Assembly: GCA_008297795.1 (NCBI GenBank)
Contig: VBQP01000026.1
Span: forward strand, 1 to 10,377
Source: Thermoplasmata archaeon
GTDB taxonomy: Archaea; Thermoplasmatota; E2; UBA202; DSCA01
Reading direction: 5' to 3'
DNA: 10,377 bases
In this document: positions 1 through 5,988 of the stretch, in pieces
Layout of the letters: the number at the start of each line of letters is the position of its first letter
Position numbering within the stretch: position 1 is the first letter of the stretch
The notes under the pieces: model-generated
The model's database searches: none
What the model saw: the letters and a program-made list of their open reading frames with translations, nothing else
Told to the model about the DNA's origin: nothing
Made by a program: the position numbers and the translations under genes

Positions 1-2
1 TC

Positions 3-10
3 TTTATATA
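3..10 (+). promoter_or_regulatory. TATA-like box for the r-protein operon
   Basis: The octamer TTTATATA matches the archaeal box A consensus. With the usual spacing of about 25 nt to the transcription start, RNA would begin near 30-37 and leave a leader of roughly 25 nt that still contains the SD motif of uL3. The BRE element would lie before the window and cannot be checked. Its position directly before the first gene suggests that the operon starts at uL3. Confidence 0.6.
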
Positions 11-48
11 TGACATCTCATATTTGGGTAAAAGTTTAGTCGTCAATT

Positions 49-54
49 AGGTGA
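49..54 (+). promoter_or_regulatory. Shine-Dalgarno site deciding the uL3 start
   Basis: AGGTGA complements the archaeal 16S rRNA 3' end (…AUCACCUCC). It lies 5 nt before the GTG at 60 but overlaps the in-frame GTG at 51, so it can serve only the GTG at 60. It therefore argues that uL3 begins at 60 rather than 51. Confidence 0.7.
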
Positions 55-59
55 ACAAA

Positions 60-1037
60 GTGCCAACAAAACATCATCCAAGGAGAGGTTCGAAGGGGTA
101 TTCCCCCAGGAAGAGGGCAAGGTCAGAGGTACCCAGGATACAGTCCTGGCCCAATGGCGATGACAAGCCCCGTCTTCAGGGGTTTGCAGGCTACAAGGCA
201 GGCATGACACACGTGTTTGTTGTGGACTACCGTCCGACTTCCACGACATCAGGACAGGAAGTCATGGTTCCTGTTACCGTGGTCGAGACGCCGCCCATGA
301 AAATAGCAGCCATCAGAGTATACAAATCCACACCTTACGGATTAAAAACGGTCACAGAAACATGGGCTGACAATGTTGAGGAACTCAAGGGAAGAATTCC
401 CATACCCAAAAAAACAAAGGAACTTGAGGTTGAGGATTTTGACGATATAAGGGTTATTGCATATACAAAGCCCAGAGATGTCACAGGCGTGCCCAAGAAA
501 CTCCCGGAGATAATGGAAATACGCATCGGAGGCGGGAGCAAGGAGGAACGCCTTAACTATGCAAAGGAAATTCTGGGAAAAGAGGTTGACATATCCGATA
601 TTTACTCGGACGGGAGCATGGTGGACATAGCAGCAATAACAAAAGGAAAGGGTTTCCAGGGTCCCATCAAGAGATGGGGTCTTAAGTTGCTCACTCACAA
701 AAACAGGAAGCACCGCCGCATGGTGGGTACACTCGGTCCGTGGCTTTCATGGGTCCGCTCAACTGTGCCGCAGGGTGGTCAGACTGGTTATCATCATCGC
801 GTTGAATATAACAAAAGAATACTGAGAATAGGCGAAAACGGGGAGGAAATAACGCCTGAAGGGGGCTTTCTGCATTACGGGGTTGTGAGGAATAAATATG
901 TCATACTTCACGGCTCGATTCCCGGTCCCGCAAAGCGTCTTATAAGAATGAGGGATGCAATAAGATATCACAGGGGCGTGAAAGTCGAAAAGCCTGAGAT
1001 AACGTATGTGTCAACAATGAGCAAGCAGGGGGTATGA
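60..1037 (+). CDS. rpl3: Large-subunit ribosomal protein uL3 (L3)
   Basis: uL3 is an early-assembly protein of the 50S subunit that binds 23S rRNA and sends an extension toward the peptidyl-transferase centre. The 325-residue product has the archaeal hallmarks: an N-terminal HPRRGSKGYSPRKRA segment, GFAGYKAGMTHV, VTVVETPPM, KGKGFQGPIKRWG, and the finger region GTLGPW with STVPQGGQTGYHHR. The length fits archaeal uL3 (about 330-340). I chose GTG at 60 because AGGTGA lies 5 nt upstream and because the resulting N-terminus (MPTKHHPRRGS) lines up with known archaeal uL3 proteins that begin MP…PR(K/R)GS. A GTG at 51 would add three residues but has no SD. It is the first gene of the operon, and its stop overlaps the uL4 start. 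The identity is certain; only the start is debatable. Confidence 0.97.
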   Translation: MPTKHHPRRGSKGYSPRKRARSEVPRIQSWPNGDDKPRLQGFAGYKAGMTHVFVVDYRPTSTTSGQEVMVPVTVVETPPMKIAAIRVYKSTPYGLKTVTETWADNVEELKGRIPIPKKTKELEVEDFDDIRVIAYTKPRDVTGVPKKLPEIMEIRIGGGSKEERLNYAKEILGKEVDISDIYSDGSMVDIAAITKGKGFQGPIKRWGLKLLTHKNRKHRRMVGTLGPWLSWVRSTVPQGGQTGYHHRVEYNKRILRIGENGEEITPEGGFLHYGVVRNKYVILHGSIPGPAKRLIRMRDAIRYHRGVKVEKPEITYVSTMSKQGV

Positions 1038-1798
1038 TGAAAGCAAAGGTTTATGGAATTGATGGAAGCGTTACAGACGAAATTTCTCTGCCTTCAATAT
1101 TTGAAGAGGATTTCAGGCCCGATATAATAAGAAAGGCTGTAAATGCCATGAGGGCAAACCGCCGCCAGAAATATGGCGTTGAGGAAACAGCAGGAAAGAA
1201 GCATCCTGTTGAATCATGGGGACCTGGAAGGGGAGTTTCAAGAGTTCCGCGTCTCACGCAGGGCAGGCGTGCTGCATTCATGCCAGGCACTGTTGGTGGA
1301 AGAACGGCGCATCCGCCCAAGCCGGAGAAGGAATGGGGCAGGAAAATAAACAAGAAGGAGATGAAACTTGCGAGAAGGTCTGCTCTTGCTGCAGTGGCTA
1401 TCGAAGAGATGGTCAGGAAAAGAGGACATGTTTTTGGAGAGGGCGTATCACTGCCCATCGTTATTGAAAACGATTTCGAGAACATAGACAAGACAAAAAA
1501 GATAGTGGAGGCAATGAGGAGCATAGGCGTTTATGAGGACATAGAGCGTGCAAAGAACGGGAAGCACATAAGGGCAGGCAAGGGAAAAATGAGGGGGAGG
1601 AAGTATAAAACTCCCAAATCATTGCTTATTGTCGTGAAAGACAAGGAAAAAGTTAAAAAAGCAGCAGGCAATTTGACAGGAGTGGACATAGTAACTCCTG
1701 AAGAAGTAAATGTTGAGCATCTTGCCCCGGGGGGAGATGCAGGCAGGTTGACATTATTCACTGTGGATGCCATAAAATCAATGGAGGTGGAAACATGA
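1037..1798 (+). CDS. rpl4: Large-subunit ribosomal protein uL4 (L4, archaeal/eukaryotic L4e type)
   Basis: uL4 binds 23S rRNA, and its loop lines the nascent-peptide tunnel. The sequence shows the archaeal form: an N-terminal MKAKVYGIDGS strand, a basic FRPDIIRKAVNAMRANRRQ helix, and the tunnel-loop region GPGRGVSRVPR…GRRAAFMPGTVGGRTAHPPKPEKEWGRKINKKE. The last part is the conserved archaeal and eukaryotic PPK signature. The length of 253 residues is normal. Two adjacent ATGs exist (1034 and 1037). The G-rich SD-like run AGGGGGT (1027-1033) lies 3 nt before 1037 and directly abuts 1034, and MKAKVYG is the usual family N-terminus, so 1037 is preferred. The start overlaps the uL3 TGA, suggesting translational coupling. 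Confidence 0.96.
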   Translation: MKAKVYGIDGSVTDEISLPSIFEEDFRPDIIRKAVNAMRANRRQKYGVEETAGKKHPVESWGPGRGVSRVPRLTQGRRAAFMPGTVGGRTAHPPKPEKEWGRKINKKEMKLARRSALAAVAIEEMVRKRGHVFGEGVSLPIVIENDFENIDKTKKIVEAMRSIGVYEDIERAKNGKHIRAGKGKMRGRKYKTPKSLLIVVKDKEKVKKAAGNLTGVDIVTPEEVNVEHLAPGGDAGRLTLFTVDAIKSMEVET

Positions 1799-2052
1799 AT
1801 CCTTATGAGATAGTTTTCCATCCGTTTGTCACAGAGAAGTCCATGATGCTGATGGAAAAGGATAATGCGCTTCAATTTGCAGTAAGCATGAAGGCTAACA
1901 AAAGGGAAATAAAAGAGGCAATAGAAGAAATGTTCGGAATAAAAGTGGTGAAGGTTACAACGAGAATCGGAAGAAGGGGAAAGATCGCAGTTGCCAAACT
2001 CTCGCCGGAATACGAAGCAGAGGACATAGGAATGAGGATAGGTATATTCTAA
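1795..2052 (+). CDS. rpl23: Large-subunit ribosomal protein uL23 (L23)
   Basis: uL23 sits at the exit of the polypeptide tunnel, where SRP and other nascent-chain factors dock. The 85-residue protein matches the compact archaeal form, with the start IVFHPFVTEKSMMLME, the FAVSMKANKREIKEAIEEMFGIKVVKV helix-strand segment and a GRRGKIAVAKLSPEYEAEDIGMRIG ending. The start codon lies within an ATGA overlap with the uL4 stop. A strong SD (GGAGGTGG, 1783-1790) precedes it within the uL4 gene. Nothing is missing, and this is the usual position between uL4 and uL2. Confidence 0.96.
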   Translation: MNPYEIVFHPFVTEKSMMLMEKDNALQFAVSMKANKREIKEAIEEMFGIKVVKVTTRIGRRGKIAVAKLSPEYEAEDIGMRIGIF

Positions 2053-2061
2053 GGTGGTTAA

Positions 2062-2760
2062 ATGGGAAAGAGATTGATACATCAGAGAAGGGGTTCTGCA
2101 AACACCCCGTACATAAGCCCTTCATTCAAGCATAAGGGTCCAGTAGCATATCCTGCTGTTGATGAGGGCGAGGGAGTGATAGTTGACATAATACACAACC
2201 CCGGAACATCATCTCCTCTCTCAATAGTTGATGTAGGGGGAGAAAAATTCAAAATGCTTGCCCCCGAGGGAGCAATGGTAGGGGGCAAAATAAGATTCAC
2301 AAAGGAGCCTCTGATAAAGCCAGGGAACGTCCTCCCGCTCGGCTCCATACCAGAGGGTACTCCCATATATAACATAGAGAACAATCCAGGTGACGGCGGG
2401 AAATTTGCCCGCTCGGCAGGAAACTATGCCACAATAATCTCCCACGGCGATAGGGTCATAGTAAAACTTCCATCAGGAGCGCAGAAAAAGTTGAACGCAG
2501 GATGCAGGGCGACGATAGGCGTTGCGGCGGGCGGCGGCAGGGGCGAGAAGCCTTTCCTGAAGGCAGGCAAAAAACACCATGCTGTCAGACCGAAGGCAAG
2601 AGTATATCCGATTGTCAGGGGCGTTGCAATGAATCCTGTTGACCATCCTCACGGAGGAGGAGCGCATCAGCATGTGGGGAAGTCTTCAACTGTTAGCAGG
2701 AGAGCCCCGTCTGGAAGGAAAGTTGGAAGCATATCTGCAAGGAGGACAGGCAAGAGGTGA
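2062..2760 (+). CDS. rpl2: Large-subunit ribosomal protein uL2 (L2)
   Basis: uL2 is a primary 23S rRNA-binding protein at the subunit interface and is needed for subunit association and peptidyl-transferase assembly. The 232-residue product begins MGKRLIHQRRG, as archaeal uL2 does. It has the OB-like and SH3-like domains (about residues 30-160) and the near-universal C-terminal stretch NPVDHPHGGG, with H195, H197 and G198-G200. H195 lies in the block that contains the functionally important histidine of bacterial L2. The C-terminus is highly basic, as expected for an rRNA-penetrating tail. The SD AGGTGG (2052-2057) overlaps the uL23 stop and lies 4 nt before the ATG. The gene's own TGA is part of the next gene's SD. 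Confidence 0.97.
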   Translation: MGKRLIHQRRGSANTPYISPSFKHKGPVAYPAVDEGEGVIVDIIHNPGTSSPLSIVDVGGEKFKMLAPEGAMVGGKIRFTKEPLIKPGNVLPLGSIPEGTPIYNIENNPGDGGKFARSAGNYATIISHGDRVIVKLPSGAQKKLNAGCRATIGVAAGGGRGEKPFLKAGKKHHAVRPKARVYPIVRGVAMNPVDHPHGGGAHQHVGKSSTVSRRAPSGRKVGSISARRTGKR

Positions 2761-2765
2761 TTTAG

Positions 2766-3194
2766 ATGGTTAGGAGAGCGAGCAGGAAACGAAAGATTGA
2801 AATTGGGGCAAAAAAGGAATTCACATATCGTGGTCTCACTGTGGAGGATATGAAGAGCATGTCCATTGACGAGTTCATAGAGTATCTTCCAGCAAGACAG
2901 AGAAGAAGTTTGAAAAGAGGGCTCACAAGAAGGCAGAACAAATTGCTTGAGGATATAAGGAAGGCGGGCGAGGATGAAGTCATAAAAACGCATCTGCGCG
3001 ATATGGTAATCCTGCCCGATTTCTTTGGGCATCACATCGCTGTCCATAATGGGAAGGAATTTGTTACTTTGAATATCAAACCCGAGATGGTTGGGCATTA
3101 TCTCGGAGAATTTGCTCTTACAAGAAAGGAAGTGAAGCACGCGGGTCCCGGCGTGGGTGCAACCCGCTCTTCGAAATATTTGCCATTGAAATGA
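2766..3194 (+). CDS. rps19: Small-subunit ribosomal protein uS19 (S19)
   Basis: uS19 is located in the head of the 30S subunit and helps form the contact with the large subunit and the A-site region. The 142-residue protein carries the archaeal/eukaryotic N-terminal extension with KKEFTYRGLTVEDMKSMSIDEF and the conserved LPARQRRSLKRG (41-52). The core follows, with THLRDMVILPDFFGHHIAVHNGKEFV (75-100) and GHYLGEFALTRKEVKHAGPGVGATRSSK (110-137). Its SD is the excellent GAGGTGAT (2754-2761), which includes the uL2 TGA stop, and the spacing to ATG is 4 nt. Translation is therefore probably coupled to uL2. Confidence 0.97.
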   Translation: MVRRASRKRKIEIGAKKEFTYRGLTVEDMKSMSIDEFIEYLPARQRRSLKRGLTRRQNKLLEDIRKAGEDEVIKTHLRDMVILPDFFGHHIAVHNGKEFVTLNIKPEMVGHYLGEFALTRKEVKHAGPGVGATRSSKYLPLK

Positions 3195-3198
3195 TACC

Positions 3199-3642
3199 AT
3201 GAGATACTCAGCAGAAAAAAATCCGGAAAAAAGTGCAAGGGCGTATGGAAGGGAGTTTCACTGCTCTCCAAAGCATTCCCAGAACATAATGCGTGCCATT
3301 AAAGGCATGAAGATAAGCGATGCCAAGCAACTGCTCGAAGATGTCATTGCGCTGAAACGCCCTATACCTTTCAAGACCCATCTTACAAGCGTTTCGCACA
3401 GAAAAGGCATGGGACCAGGAGCATATCCTCAGAAAGCATCACGCTATGTGCTGGAAGTGCTGAAAAATGCCGAAAACAATGCAGAGTATAAAGGTCTGGA
3501 TACGGAAAACATGGTGATAACCCATGCTTCTGCATACAAGGGGAGAATAATAAAGGGGATGATGCCCCGTGCCCAGGGAAGGTCAACACCGAAAAATGAG
3601 CACACTACAAATATGGAAATAATTGTTGAGGAGAAAGAGTAA
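3199..3642 (+). CDS. rpl22: Large-subunit ribosomal protein uL22 (L22)
   Basis: uL22 contacts most 23S rRNA domains and forms part of the nascent-peptide tunnel constriction with its long hairpin. The 147-residue archaeal form is recognised by the N-terminal RYSAEKNPEKSARAYGRE, the helix MRAIKGMKISDAKQLLEDVI, the HRKGMGPGAYPQKASRYVLEVLKNAENNAEYKGLD block and the hairpin segment IKGMMPRAQGRSTPKNEHTTNMEI. The start follows the uS19 stop by 4 nt in the context TGATACCATG. No full SD is present; only the TGAT portion could pair with the anti-SD. That makes re-initiation after uS19 likely. Confidence 0.96.
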   Translation: MRYSAEKNPEKSARAYGREFHCSPKHSQNIMRAIKGMKISDAKQLLEDVIALKRPIPFKTHLTSVSHRKGMGPGAYPQKASRYVLEVLKNAENNAEYKGLDTENMVITHASAYKGRIIKGMMPRAQGRSTPKNEHTTNMEIIVEEKE

Positions 3643-3643
3643 C

Positions 3644-4540
3644 ATGGCTATAGAACGTAAATTCGTGGTTGAAGGAGAAAGACGGATGCTCATCAAAGAG
3701 TATCTGAAGAAAGAGACCGAAAAGGCAGGATTCGGAGGGATAGAGATACAGCGCACTCCGATGGGAACACTTATCTCCTTACTCACAGAAAGACCGGGAC
3801 TCATAATAGGAAGAGGCGGGAAAAACATCAAAAAATTGACTGATGACCTTGCAGAGAAGTTTGATATAGAGAATCCTCAGATAGAAATAGAGGAGGTGGG
3901 AAACCAGGCACCTCTCAATGGGCAGATAATGGCTTATAAGGTCGCCGCAGCTCTTGAGAGAGGATGGCATTTCAGAAGAGTGGGGCACTCAACTGTAAGA
4001 AGAATAATGAGTTCGGGAGCAAGAGGCTGCCAGGTGATTATTTCCGGAAAAATCACAGGCGCACGCCACAGGACAGAGAAATTCACCAAGGGACATGTTA
4101 AATACTGCGGCGAGGTTGCAAAGGAAGTTATGGATGAGGGTATGGCAGTGGCAAAGAAAAAGCCCGGCATACTCGGAGTCAAAGTCAGGGTTATGAAACC
4201 AGGGGCAAAAATGCCAGATGAAATAGATATTGTCCTTGGAGATGAGAAAAAGGAAGTGGCAGTAGAGAAGAAAGAAGAAAAGAAAGAAGAGAAGAAAGAA
4301 GAAAAGAAAGTAATAAAAGAAAAGCCCGTGAAAACCATAGATGATGAGAAACTGGAAAAACTCAAACTTGACGAGTTGCCTGGCCTTGGGGAGAGCATGA
4401 TTAAAAAACTCAAGAAGGCAGGTATAAAGGACGTTAAAGAATTATATGAGATGAGCGTAGATGATATGGTTGGAATAAAGGGCATAGGAATCAAAAAGGC
4501 AGAGAAATTGAAAGAAGCCATTGAAAAAGCGGTGAAATAA
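3644..4540 (+). CDS. rps3: Small-subunit ribosomal protein uS3 (S3) with C-terminal helix-hairpin-helix extension
   Basis: uS3 is a 30S head protein near the mRNA entry channel. Residues 1-200 are the family core. They include a type-II KH domain with the GxxG loop in LIIGRGGKNI (53-62) and the C-terminal domain with ALERGWHFRRVGHSTVRRIM and SGARGCQVIISGKITGARHRT. Residues 201-235 form a charged linker with KKEE repeated three times. Residues 239-298 look like a helix-hairpin-helix pair, LPGLGESMIKKLKKAGI (245-261) and VGIKGIGIKKAEKLKEAI (276-293), similar in style to the N-terminal domain of archaeal RadA. Archaeal uS3 is often about 210-240 residues; this one has 298. The ATG at 3644 gives the standard MAIERKFV start; a TTG 21 nt upstream lies inside uL22. 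The GAGGAG SD (3628-3633) lies 10 nt before the ATG. The core identity is certain; the tail's role is unknown. Confidence 0.96.
   Translation: MAIERKFVVEGERRMLIKEYLKKETEKAGFGGIEIQRTPMGTLISLLTERPGLIIGRGGKNIKKLTDDLAEKFDIENPQIEIEEVGNQAPLNGQIMAYKVAAALERGWHFRRVGHSTVRRIMSSGARGCQVIISGKITGARHRTEKFTKGHVKYCGEVAKEVMDEGMAVAKKKPGILGVKVRVMKPGAKMPDEIDIVLGDEKKEVAVEKKEEKKEEKKEEKKVIKEKPVKTIDDEKLEKLKLDELPGLGESMIKKLKKAGIKDVKELYEMSVDDMVGIKGIGIKKAEKLKEAIEKAVK
4268..4309 (+). repeat. 12-bp tandem repeat encoding KKEE in the uS3 linker
   Basis: Three in-frame copies of a purine-only AAGAAAGAAGAR unit, plus half a copy, encode KKEE-KKEE-KKEE-KK (residues 209-222). The unit is a multiple of three, so a change in copy number would alter linker length without shifting the frame. 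It joins the uS3 core to the helix-hairpin-helix domain. The high repeat identity suggests recent expansion or slippage. Confidence 0.8.
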
Positions 4541-4741
4541 ATGAAAGCAAAAGAGATGAGAGAGTTGAGCAGCGACGAGAGGCATGAAAAACTGAAGGAC
4601 TGGAGAAACGAACTCATGGAAGAATATGGAAGATCGGCGATGGGTGGTTCGCCCCCCTCACCTGGAAAAATCAGGTGGATAAGGAAGAATATTGCGAGAA
4701 TGCTGACTGTAATGAAGGAGGAAGGAGAACTGAATGAGTGA
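4541..4741 (+). CDS. rpl29: Large-subunit ribosomal protein uL29 (L29)
   Basis: uL29 is a small two-helix protein near the tunnel exit, beside uL23, and forms part of the docking surface for nascent-chain factors. The 66-residue product has the family pattern: MKAKEMRELSSDERHEKLKDWRNELMEE in the first helix, a GGSPPSPGKI loop, and RWIRKNIARMLTVMKEE in the second helix. The ATG follows the uS3 TAA with no gap. GGTGA (4531-4535), within the end of uS3, is the SD, with 5 nt spacing. The 3' end overlaps aIF1 by 8 nt. Confidence 0.94.
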   Translation: MKAKEMRELSSDERHEKLKDWRNELMEEYGRSAMGGSPPSPGKIRWIRKNIARMLTVMKEEGELNE

Positions 4742-5033
4742 TATATGCCCTGTCTGCGGCTTGCCCAAAGAGCTGTGCGTTTGCGATAAAATTGCCAGGG
4801 AAGGGCAAGAGATAAAGATATACACCGAAAAAAGAAGATACGGCAAGATGATGACCGTGATATCGGGCATGGACGCCTCCGACATAGACATCGACGGTCT
4901 GTGCAGGGATTTGAAGAAGTACTGTGCATGCGGTGGCACAGTCAAGGATAAGAAGATAGAGCTCCAGGGAAATCACAAGGAAAAGGCAAGGAAAAGGCTT
5001 GAAGAGCTTGGATTTGCGGTGGAAGTAAAATGA
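4734..5033 (+). CDS. Translation initiation factor aIF1 (SUI1/eIF1 family)
   Basis: aIF1 binds the 30S subunit near the P site and enforces accurate start-codon selection; it is the counterpart of eukaryotic eIF1. The 99-residue protein has the archaeal N-terminal cysteine cluster C5-x2-C8-x6-C15-x-C17, probably a zinc site. The SUI1 fold follows, with KMMTVISGMD (38-47), LCRDLKKYCACGGTVKDKKIELQGNHKEKARKRLEELGF and the GGTVKD loop. A further C64-x-C66 pair lies inside the SUI1 core. The gene overlaps uL29 by 8 nt and Rpp29 by 4 nt. GGAG (4724-4727) is a good SD. Placement between uL29 and the RNase P protein gene is standard for archaea. Confidence 0.95.
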   Translation: MSDICPVCGLPKELCVCDKIAREGQEIKIYTEKRRYGKMMTVISGMDASDIDIDGLCRDLKKYCACGGTVKDKKIELQGNHKEKARKRLEELGFAVEVK

Positions 5034-5281
5034 ACGAAAAAGGAATGATGAAGGAAGAGTTCATAGGCATGAAGGTGCGCATAGAAAAATGCACCGACCC
5101 CTCACTTCAGGGTATGGAAGGGGTTGTGATAGACGAAACCAGGAACATGATGGTAATAGAAAGCAGAGAAGGCATAAAGAAGGTTGCAAAGAAAATAGCA
5201 ACATTCAATATAGGCGGATTTACAATCGACGGAAGAAAAATAAATTATCGTCCAGAAGATAGAATAAGGAAGATAAAATGA
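5030..5281 (+). CDS. rnp1: Ribonuclease P protein component 1 (Rpp29/Pop4 family)
   Basis: This protein is a subunit of archaeal RNase P, which removes 5' leaders from pre-tRNAs. It has an Sm-like barrel and acts with Rpp21 at the RNA specificity domain. The 83-residue product shows the family signature EFIGMKVRIEKCTDPSLQGMEGVVIDETRNMMVIE (10-44), in which the SLQGMEG turn and DETRN are the most characteristic parts. A second strand set follows, KKVAKKIATFNI, and the protein ends in a basic tail. It starts in an ATGA overlap with aIF1, and GGTGG (5018-5022) lies 7 nt upstream. In-frame ATGs at 5045 and 5048 are possible but have weaker upstream context. The gene conventionally sits inside archaeal r-protein operons ahead of uS17. 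Confidence 0.92.
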   Translation: MNEKGMMKEEFIGMKVRIEKCTDPSLQGMEGVVIDETRNMMVIESREGIKKVAKKIATFNIGGFTIDGRKINYRPEDRIRKIK

Positions 5282-5589
5282 TAGGAATAAACGTTAAAGA
5301 ACCGGAAAAGGAATGCAATGACAGGAACTGCCCGTTTCATGGCACGCTATCAGTCAGAGGAGTTATTATAACAGGAAAAGTTGTGTCTGATGCCATGGAT
5401 AAGACAGTGGTGGTAGAGAAAACGAGGATGCACTATCTGCCAAAATATGAGAGATATGAAAAAAGAACAAGCAGATATAAGGCTCACCTGCCTCCATGCA
5501 TAGAGGCAAAGAAGGGCGATGAAGTCACAATTGCAGAATGCCGCCCGATAAGCAAGACAGTATCATTTGTAGTGGTGGAGAGAAAATGA
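5278..5589 (+). CDS. rps17: Small-subunit ribosomal protein uS17 (S17)
   Basis: uS17 is an OB-fold primary binder of 16S rRNA, important for 30S body assembly. The 103-residue archaeal form is recognised by the N-terminal extension with C13-x4-C18 (ECNDRNCPFHGTLSVRG). The core contains ITGKVVSDAMDKTVVVEKTR, the basic segment YLPKYERYEKRTSRYKAHLPPC and GDEVTIAECRPISKTVSFVVVE, the universal C-terminal RP(I/L)SKTK-like motif. The start lies in an ATGA overlap with Rpp29, and AGGA (5267-5270) is a weak SD 7 nt upstream. Confidence 0.96.
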   Translation: MIGINVKEPEKECNDRNCPFHGTLSVRGVIITGKVVSDAMDKTVVVEKTRMHYLPKYERYEKRTSRYKAHLPPCIEAKKGDEVTIAECRPISKTVSFVVVERK

Positions 5590-5984
5590 AGGGAATTGCG
5601 TCTAATGTAACAAGAGGTCTGTCAACTGGCTCGCGCCTTGACTGCGTTGACAATACAGGAGCAAGAATAGTGGAGATAGTGGCGGTCAAGCACATAAAGA
5701 CAACCCGTCGCCAGTACCCGTCTGCCGGTGTTGGTGATCTGGTGGTTGTGACAGTGAAAAAAGGCAAGCCGGAGATGAAGCGCCAGCTGTTCAATGCGGT
5801 CATAGTGAGGCAGAGAATGCCTTACAGGAGACCTGATGGAACGAAAGTCCAGTTTGAGGATAATGCAGCAGTCATAGTTACTCCGGAAGGAGATATGAAA
5901 GGCTCAGCAATAAAAGGTCCTGTGGCAAGGGAAGCGGCTGAAAGGTGGCCACGCATATCTGCCACGGCTTCAACCATAGTGTGA
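5586..5984 (+). CDS. rpl14: Large-subunit ribosomal protein uL14 (L14)
   Basis: uL14 lies at the subunit interface of the 50S subunit and forms part of the factor-binding side. The 132-residue product shows all the family motifs: TRGLSTGSRLDCVDNTGARIVEIVAVK, GVGDLVVVTVKKGKPEMKRQLFNAVIVRQRMPYRRPDG, VQFEDNAAVIVTPEGDMKGSAIKGPVAREAAERWPRISATAS. The frame is open back to 5538, but those extra 16 residues overlap uS17 and do not resemble uL14. The ATG at 5586, in an ATGA overlap with uS17 and preceded by GGAG (5577-5580), gives the standard archaeal N-terminus. Confidence 0.96.
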   Translation: MKGIASNVTRGLSTGSRLDCVDNTGARIVEIVAVKHIKTTRRQYPSAGVGDLVVVTVKKGKPEMKRQLFNAVIVRQRMPYRRPDGTKVQFEDNAAVIVTPEGDMKGSAIKGPVAREAAERWPRISATASTIV

Positions 5985-5988
5985 TATC

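Noticed and set aside
1033..1041. ATGATGA as a possible C box of a C/D guide RNA
   Set aside because: It is the stop/start overlap of uL3 and uL4, and I saw no suitably spaced C', D' and D boxes within a 50-70 nt unit.
3934..4929. Large minus-strand open frame (331 codons) opposite uS3, uL29 and aIF1
   Set aside because: It is Ser/Phe/Leu low-complexity, the mirror of Lys/Glu codons on the plus strand, and runs opposite three certain genes. It has no recognisable domain.
4734..5281. aIF1 and the RNase P protein gene as foreign insertions in the r-protein operon
   Set aside because: This placement between uL29 and uS17 is the normal archaeal arrangement, and base composition matches the neighbours.
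5538..5585. N-terminal extension of uL14 by 16 residues
   Set aside because: It overlaps uS17, does not resemble uL14, and the ATG at 5586 has a good SD and the standard N-terminus.
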